64,000 nt of DNA, taken from NCBI GenBank assembly GCA_907163345.1, contig CAJQUN010000004.1, positions 9,329,235-9,393,234 on the forward strand, written 5' to 3'. The notes under the pieces are model-generated. The model made no database searches, was not told where the DNA came from, and saw only the letters and a program-made list of their open reading frames with translations. Position 1 is the first letter of the stretch; each line of letters starts with the position of its first letter. This DNA is from Haberlea rhodopensis (Eukaryota; Streptophyta; Magnoliopsida; Lamiales; Gesneriaceae). Position numbers and translations under genes: made by a program. This document shows positions 58,904 through 64,000 of this stretch, piece after piece.

Positions 58904-60949
58904 ATGAATCGTGATCCTGCCTTGATCGGAAAGTATTTGTATCGTGAATTCCCACAACACTACCGATGGATAAAAAATCAAAAGAAATGGGCTCCACGAA
59001 CAGGAATGAATAAAGTTGTCGGTAGGGTATATGTCGTGTCACCATCAGAAAGTGAAAGATTCTATTTGCGTATCCTTCTAAACCATATAAGTGGACCAAG
59101 GTCCTTTGAAGATTTGAAGACCATGAATGGCATCATGTGTCCAACATTTAAAGAGGCTGCTGAAACTCGGGGATTACTTCAACATGATGATTATGTTCGT
59201 CAATGTCTTCAAGAAGCATGTAGAGTAAAAATGCCACCCTCATTGCGAAGATTATTTGTCTCGATATTAGTATTTTGCCAACCGTCACGAGTTCGAGAAC
59301 TTTGGATTGAATTCCATTCACACGTGTCCGAGGATTATAGTCGTTCAAATTCATCAGACAATTATTTCATGACAAATATATTGTTGCTTGAGTTACGAAG
59401 ATTGTTACATCAATATAAAAAAAAAATCGACGAGTTTGACTTGCCCCAAATAAGTGTAGATTTTTTGGACGACGCGCCACTCCCTAGGATAATTGAGGAT
59501 GAGCTTTGTATTCCAATTCCAGATGAAGATTTGAGATCTGTTCAAATTTTGAATTCTCAACAAAGGATGGCTTTTGATTCTATCATTCAGAATATTATGT
59601 GCAATCGTTCGAAACTATTTTTCATCGATGGTCCAGGAGGAGCTGGAAATACTTTCTTATACCGCTCAATATTAGCTCATCTAAGAAAGGATGGTAAAAT
59701 TGTAATTGCGGTAGCAACTTCTGGAATAGCCGCAACATTGTTACCAGGTGGAAGAACGACACATTCACGTCTCAAAATTCCTCTTAGGCCAACATCAGAA
59801 ACACTTTGCAAAATCGAAAAACAGAAAGATCTTTCTGAATTAATAAAACGCACATCAGCTATAGTGTGGGATGAAGCTCCTATGACTAATCGTTATGCTT
59901 TCGAATCTGTAAGCAAAACTTTTCAAGATATTATGGAAAACACTTTGCCATTTGGAGGAAAAACTGTGATTTTCGGTGGAGACTTTCGCCAAGTTCTACC
60001 GGTTGTTAAACGAGGATCGATAAGTGAGCATACTGCTGCATGCATTTCGAGATCGACATTTTGGAATTTTGTAAATATCATTCACCTCCAACAAAACATG
60101 AGATCTGCACAAGATATTGAGTTCTCGCAATTACTTCTGCGCATAGGTGATGGTCTGCAACCTACAGTAAATGTTGATTTTAAAAACTACCAGAATCGAT
60201 GATAATACCGTGGGAAGGTGAACAGTCAATTTACCAGTTGATTGATTCAATTTTTCCAAATATGGCAGAACATCTGAATGATACAAATTATATGGTTGAC
60301 AGAGCCATTATCACCCCTAAAAATGTCGATGTTGACAAAATCAATGAGATCCTCTTTTCAATATTTCCTGGTGAGGAAAGAGAGTACACATCTTGGGATT
60401 CTGTAGAAGAAGGCCAAAACAACCTGTTCCAAGATGAGTTTTTAAACTCTCTCAGTCCAAGCGGTTTGCCACCACATAGAATTTTGTTGAAAAATGGTTG
60501 TCCTATTATGCTATTGAGAAATGTTGCACCCGAACTTGGTATATGTAATGGAATGAGGTTAATATGTCGCACTCTAGGAAGAAACTTCATAGATGCCGAG
60601 ATCATAACTGGACCTCACAAGGGTATAAGATATTTTTTGCATCGAATGCCTTTGAAAAGTGAAGATGACTCCGGATTGCCATTTGAGTTAACACGCAAAC
60701 AATTCCCAATAAGATTTTAGTTTTGCTTTGACAATAAACAAAGCACAAGGGCAAACAATTCCAAATGTCGGCATCTTTCTACGCAATCATGTCTTCAGCC
60801 ATGGCCAGCTATATGTAGCACTTTCAAGAGGAGTTTCACAACACTGCACAAAAATCTTGGTAAAGGATGGCAAATTAAAGCGACGCTCTGGTGTGTATGC
60901 TAAAAATGTTATTTACAAAGACGTGTTATTACCAAATAATGCGTTATAA
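58904..60949 (+). pseudogene. Helitron PIF1-like helicase region, broken
   Basis: The frame at 58904-60202 carries RMAFDSIIQNI, a P-loop FIDGPGGAGNTFLY (about 59624-59665), the Walker B-type VWDEAPM and GGDFRQVLPVV. 60199-60720 and 60728-60949 carry the later helicase motifs, ending TINKAQGQTIPNVGIFL and LYVALSRG. The P-loop lysine is replaced by Asn (GNT where GKT is expected), which should abolish ATP use. Frame changes occur near 60195 and 60718. Confidence 0.88.
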
Positions 60950-61917
60950 AAATGTGAGACATTATAATTTACTTCTTCATACTAAAACAAAATCTTTTTT
61001 TTTCATTATTTATAATGCTCATCTTCCTATGCAGGTCACAAAGATCAACAAAGTAGATTGCATTTGAGTGCCATGCGACGAAGAGTATGTTTTGTTCATA
61101 GATTATTTATTTCATATTACAGAAATGATTCATGCATTAATTTTAAAATTATTTTAGTTTAATGTCGTATATGAAATTTGAAACTTACAAGGATGCAATA
61201 AATTTATCTCGGATGGAAAATTACTATTGGAATAATGCTTATGACTTTGGTCTATGGATTATAGGATTTGTACGGAAACAAAATAAGCATATGTAAGCAA
61301 GTTCATTACGTGCTACGCCTTCTCGAATTTCATTGAAAAAATTGTAATCCAAATTATTTATTTTATAGTGCAAAAATAATTGATTGGATTGAAAGATGAG
61401 ATCTAACAGATGTATGATAACACATACTTATTGTGATCTTTTATATCCATCATGTAAACATTCAATAAATACTTTGCTTCAATTCTACAACCAACATAAG
61501 TCACGAGATAGAGATATACTGTGATGACAAGTTGGAGAAAATCTTCGATGCTAAGGATAATGTGGACTTCCCAGCAATATCAATATTTTGACTAACCATT
61601 TTTCAAATATTGCATAAAGTTTGCTAGAGTGGGCTAATGCATTTTAATCGATTTTTTTATATTAAATTGATGTGTTGAAGGGTCATGCAGTCTCTCCTGT
61701 TTTCATGTTCCTGCTTTATTCAACAATTCTGTATCATGTAACTTATTAAAAAATGATCTGATAAATGTGAAAGGGTTATTCTTGCTATGTCTTTTTTCTT
61801 TGTTGATGTATTTTGTATTGCAAAAATAATTGCTTGGATTAAAGGATGATATCGTAGATTTATTCTTATGATATTACTTATTTCGTTATACACACGCAAC
61901 GCATATACGTCGTCCGC

Positions 61918-62761
61918 TAGTTCTTATAATGACTAAGCACCTTAATAGTATGTCCATTTTACAAATTCGAAAATACCCCTACTATTATGTGTTAAATGAC
62001 CGCAAGACCCCTACTAATTTAGATAACCACAATAACATCAAATAAACATTTGAGAGTGTATTAAACTATAAAATCAATTTTAAAAAAAATTATTACATCC
62101 AAAAGCAAAAATTAAAAATTAAATTTATAATTACCACCTCACTTTACAAAATAAATACCGTATATGCACACAACATGTGCAACGGTACAAAACAAATACC
62201 ATATATATACACGCAACATGTGCAACAAAACACTAGTATTTATTATATCTCCATTCTATCCTAATAATAGGTACCGAAAAATAATTACATTTAAATAAGA
62301 AAATCAAATTTGCATTCAAACTTTTATTAAGTCACCATTCATGTATCAGAATATCGATTTCCCCTGTAATTTTGTAATAATTCACCTTTGTAGTTTGGAA
62401 TATCAACATTAATCCAATAACAAATGATAATTAATCAATTTATAATATTTTTAATAAAAAAATGGTAACACACTTAATTCAATAAAATATAAAATCATAT
62501 CCTTAAATCTATTGATCAGCGCGACGAAATAAAATTTCTTGCTCAGCGTATCAAAGAAAAGTAAATCTCATAAAATACTGTTCCAATAGTCAATTAGTAT
62601 ATTTCGTTTGAAGAGCAGAATTATAAATTAGATAAAAAAAACCACCAATATCTAAATTTAGATCGTGATAAAGAAGTAATAAAAATGAGGGTGTATTTGT
62701 ATTTAGACATTTTGGGTCACGAGACATTAATAATTTATATAAATATAATGATAATTATGTT
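61918..62761. other. AT-rich spacer with a second Helitron-like end
   Basis: No gene. The words ACACAACATGTGCAAC and ACACGCAACATGTGCAAC at about 62166-62225, followed by ACACTAGT near 62230, resemble another Helitron 3' end (palindrome GCAACATGTGC then CTAG). Confidence 0.4.
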
Positions 62762-64000
62762 TGATACTCAGCAATAGGATGATCTCACCTCACCTTATTC
62801 TAGTCGGTCGACCTCCCGACCTAATCAACATTTTGTCCTCGGGAGTGTCATACCTTCAAGACCAGAAGACCTAATTCTCAGAGCTCAGATCATTCAAACG
62901 CTGATTCTAATTTCCCGACCTACCGACCTACTTGGATCAAGGTACATATTATTCAACATTGATTCAGAAATACCATTGGGCCGACCTCCCGATCTAATCA
63001 ACATTTTGTCTCCGGGAGTGTCATACCTTCAAGACCAGAAGACCTAATTCTCAGAGCTCCCATCTGAGTTTCAAGCATCTTACCTCTAAGAACATGTTGA
63101 CCGAGTCTACGTTGATCAGGCACGCCCCGAGATTTCCGGAAGTGGAAATGAGTAGTGGTTTTATCAGTTGACAGACATGTCCCGAAATCCCGGGAATCGT
63201 GTGAATCGTGGTCTAACTGCTCCAAAGTGCACACTCTTGAGTTAAACTCTATAAATAGCAAACCAATACAAGATTTCAGGTATGCATTTTTTCCTATACG
63301 CACTATACAGCACCTATTCTCTTACAGATTTTGACAGATATTTCCCATGACCTGACTTGAGCGTCGGAGGGGACACGCCGGAAAATCTTCCGGCCCCTTC
63401 TAACATCTTGTTTCATATCTTAGCAGGTCATTCAAAGATCTGTCCCTGATTATCTGGTCTAGGGAGGAATATAAAGGGAAGTCATTAAACCTTTTATTGA
63501 TACTTAAAAAGCATCACTCTTTTTGGGAGTATCAATTGGCGCCGTCTGTGGGAACGTTCGAGCTAAGGCGTGGATATGGCAATAGGAAGAAGAGGACGCG
63601 GGAGAAGGAGAGCATCTGAGGGGAGAAATCCCCCTGAATTATCGGAAAATCCTGAAAATACTTTACCAGAATCAGAAGATCAGATGCCTACAGTAAACAG
63701 AAGGGTGGGAGATCTCACTTTGGAGCAGTTGGCTCAATACATTGCTCAGACGGTGGATATGGCGGTGAGGGGAAACCAGATACCACTCTGTCATAATAAT
63801 CCACCACGTCAACATCCCCCTACGAATGTGGGAAGTCAGCCAGTTGAACCAGAGCAATTAGCTACTGGTCAACCGATGGTTGAACCTATGTTACCAAATC
63901 AAATGGAGCTAGTATGGGAGGAGATACGAAGATTGGGACAACAAAGGGGAGAAAGAATGTCTACATCCCGACGTGAAAGCCCTTTTTCCCCCCCAATCTT
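62762..64000 (+). mobile_element. 5' part of a Tat-type gypsy LTR retrotransposon
   Basis: The LTR (62762-63534, 773 bp) begins TGATACTC and ends GAGTATCA, a perfect inverted pair. A primer site TGGCGCCGTCTGTGGGAA follows at 63537, as in Tat/Athila-group elements. TATAAATAGC lies at about 63250. Within the LTR a segment of about 77 bp (GACCTCCCGACCTAATCAAC start) is repeated at about 62809 and 62984. The element runs off the right edge. Confidence 0.85.
63576..64000 (+). CDS. gag-like ORF, partial
   Basis: Open from the ATG at 63576 (MAIGRRGRGRRRAS) to the window edge, 141 codons without a stop. The start is Arg-rich, and later parts are Pro/Gln-rich with an LTLEQLAQYI helix. Its position 20 bases after the primer site and its composition fit the start of a Tat-lineage gag. 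The rest is outside the window. Confidence 0.75.
   Translation, partial: MAIGRRGRGRRRASEGRNPPELSENPENTLPESEDQMPTVNRRVGDLTLEQLAQYIAQTVDMAVRGNQIPLCHNNPPRQHPPTNVGSQPVEPEQLATGQPMVEPMLPNQMELVWEEIRRLGQQRGERMSTSRRESPFSPPI

Larger units (their letters stand above)
57046..61917 (+). mobile_element. decayed autonomous Helitron
   Basis: The Rep and helicase remnants are in the usual order on the plus strand. The 3' edge ends CCGCTAG followed by T at 61917/61918, just after ACGCAACGCATATACGTCGT, which can form a weak hairpin. That is the expected CTAG-type Helitron terminus inserted before T. The 5' end is not found, so the left limit is only the start of the coding remnant. Confidence 0.7.

Noticed and set aside
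57046..61917. Helicase frames as a host PIF1 gene
   Set aside because: They follow a Rep domain with two-His and tyrosine motifs in the same orientation and are broken repeatedly, so they belong to a Helitron.
1..64000. CRISPR arrays, operons or bacterial-type signals
   Set aside because: Composition, introns, plant gene families and plant transposons show eukaryotic nuclear DNA. The tandem repeats lack spacer structure.

Overview
The window is nuclear DNA of a flowering plant. It carries intron-bearing genes orthologous to Arabidopsis genes, AT-rich spacers, many small inverted-repeat transposons, plant LTR retrotransposons, a plant-type Helitron and an integrated plant pararetrovirus. Protein similarity fits a dicot, perhaps an asterid. 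I cannot name the species from sequence alone.

Five host loci are recognisable. On the minus strand near the left edge is AS2 (418-1011), a LOB-domain leaf-polarity regulator with a probable long 5' UTR intron. Also on the minus strand is CYP97A3/LUT5 (6600-10120), the plastid carotenoid beta-ring hydroxylase, whose 16 exons join without a break. On the plus strand is a five-exon GDSL esterase/lipase (19905-22127). Also on the plus strand is a MIK1/PXL-type LRR receptor kinase (36706-39776) broken by at least six lesions. On the minus strand, convergent with it, is a four-exon Enhancer-of-polycomb-like gene (40394-43703). The three long multi-exon genes read cleanly, so the receptor kinase lesions look like real decay and not poor sequence.

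The rest is a transposon graveyard. 13331-17475 holds a 0.4 kb direct repeat enclosing a 101-bp tandem array. 22919-28605 has two copies of a fold-back MITE and a hAT-like element. 29493-34149 is an internally deleted chromodomain gypsy element with a perfect 5-bp target duplication. 46115-61917 is a nested complex, and 62762-64000 is the 5' LTR and gag start of a Tat-type gypsy element that runs off the window.

The most notable object is the nest at 47.3-56.9 kb. A copy of a 1-kb inverted-repeat element (intact relative at 46115-47096) was split by a hAT-like MITE (47476-56378). That was split by an element with a perfect 9-bp target duplication (47679-56000), which encloses one unit-length caulimovirid genome of about 7.54 kb (48001-55549). 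The viral copy appears opened at its tRNA-Met primer binding site, with an 11-bp sequence repeated at both ends. It has two small overlapping ORFs, a zinc-knuckle coat protein ORF, a movement protein ORF, a protease-RT-RNase H region with several breaks, a transactivator-like ORF with a premature stop, and a promoter/leader region. Just downstream (57.0-61.9 kb) lies a decayed autonomous Helitron encoding Rep and helicase.
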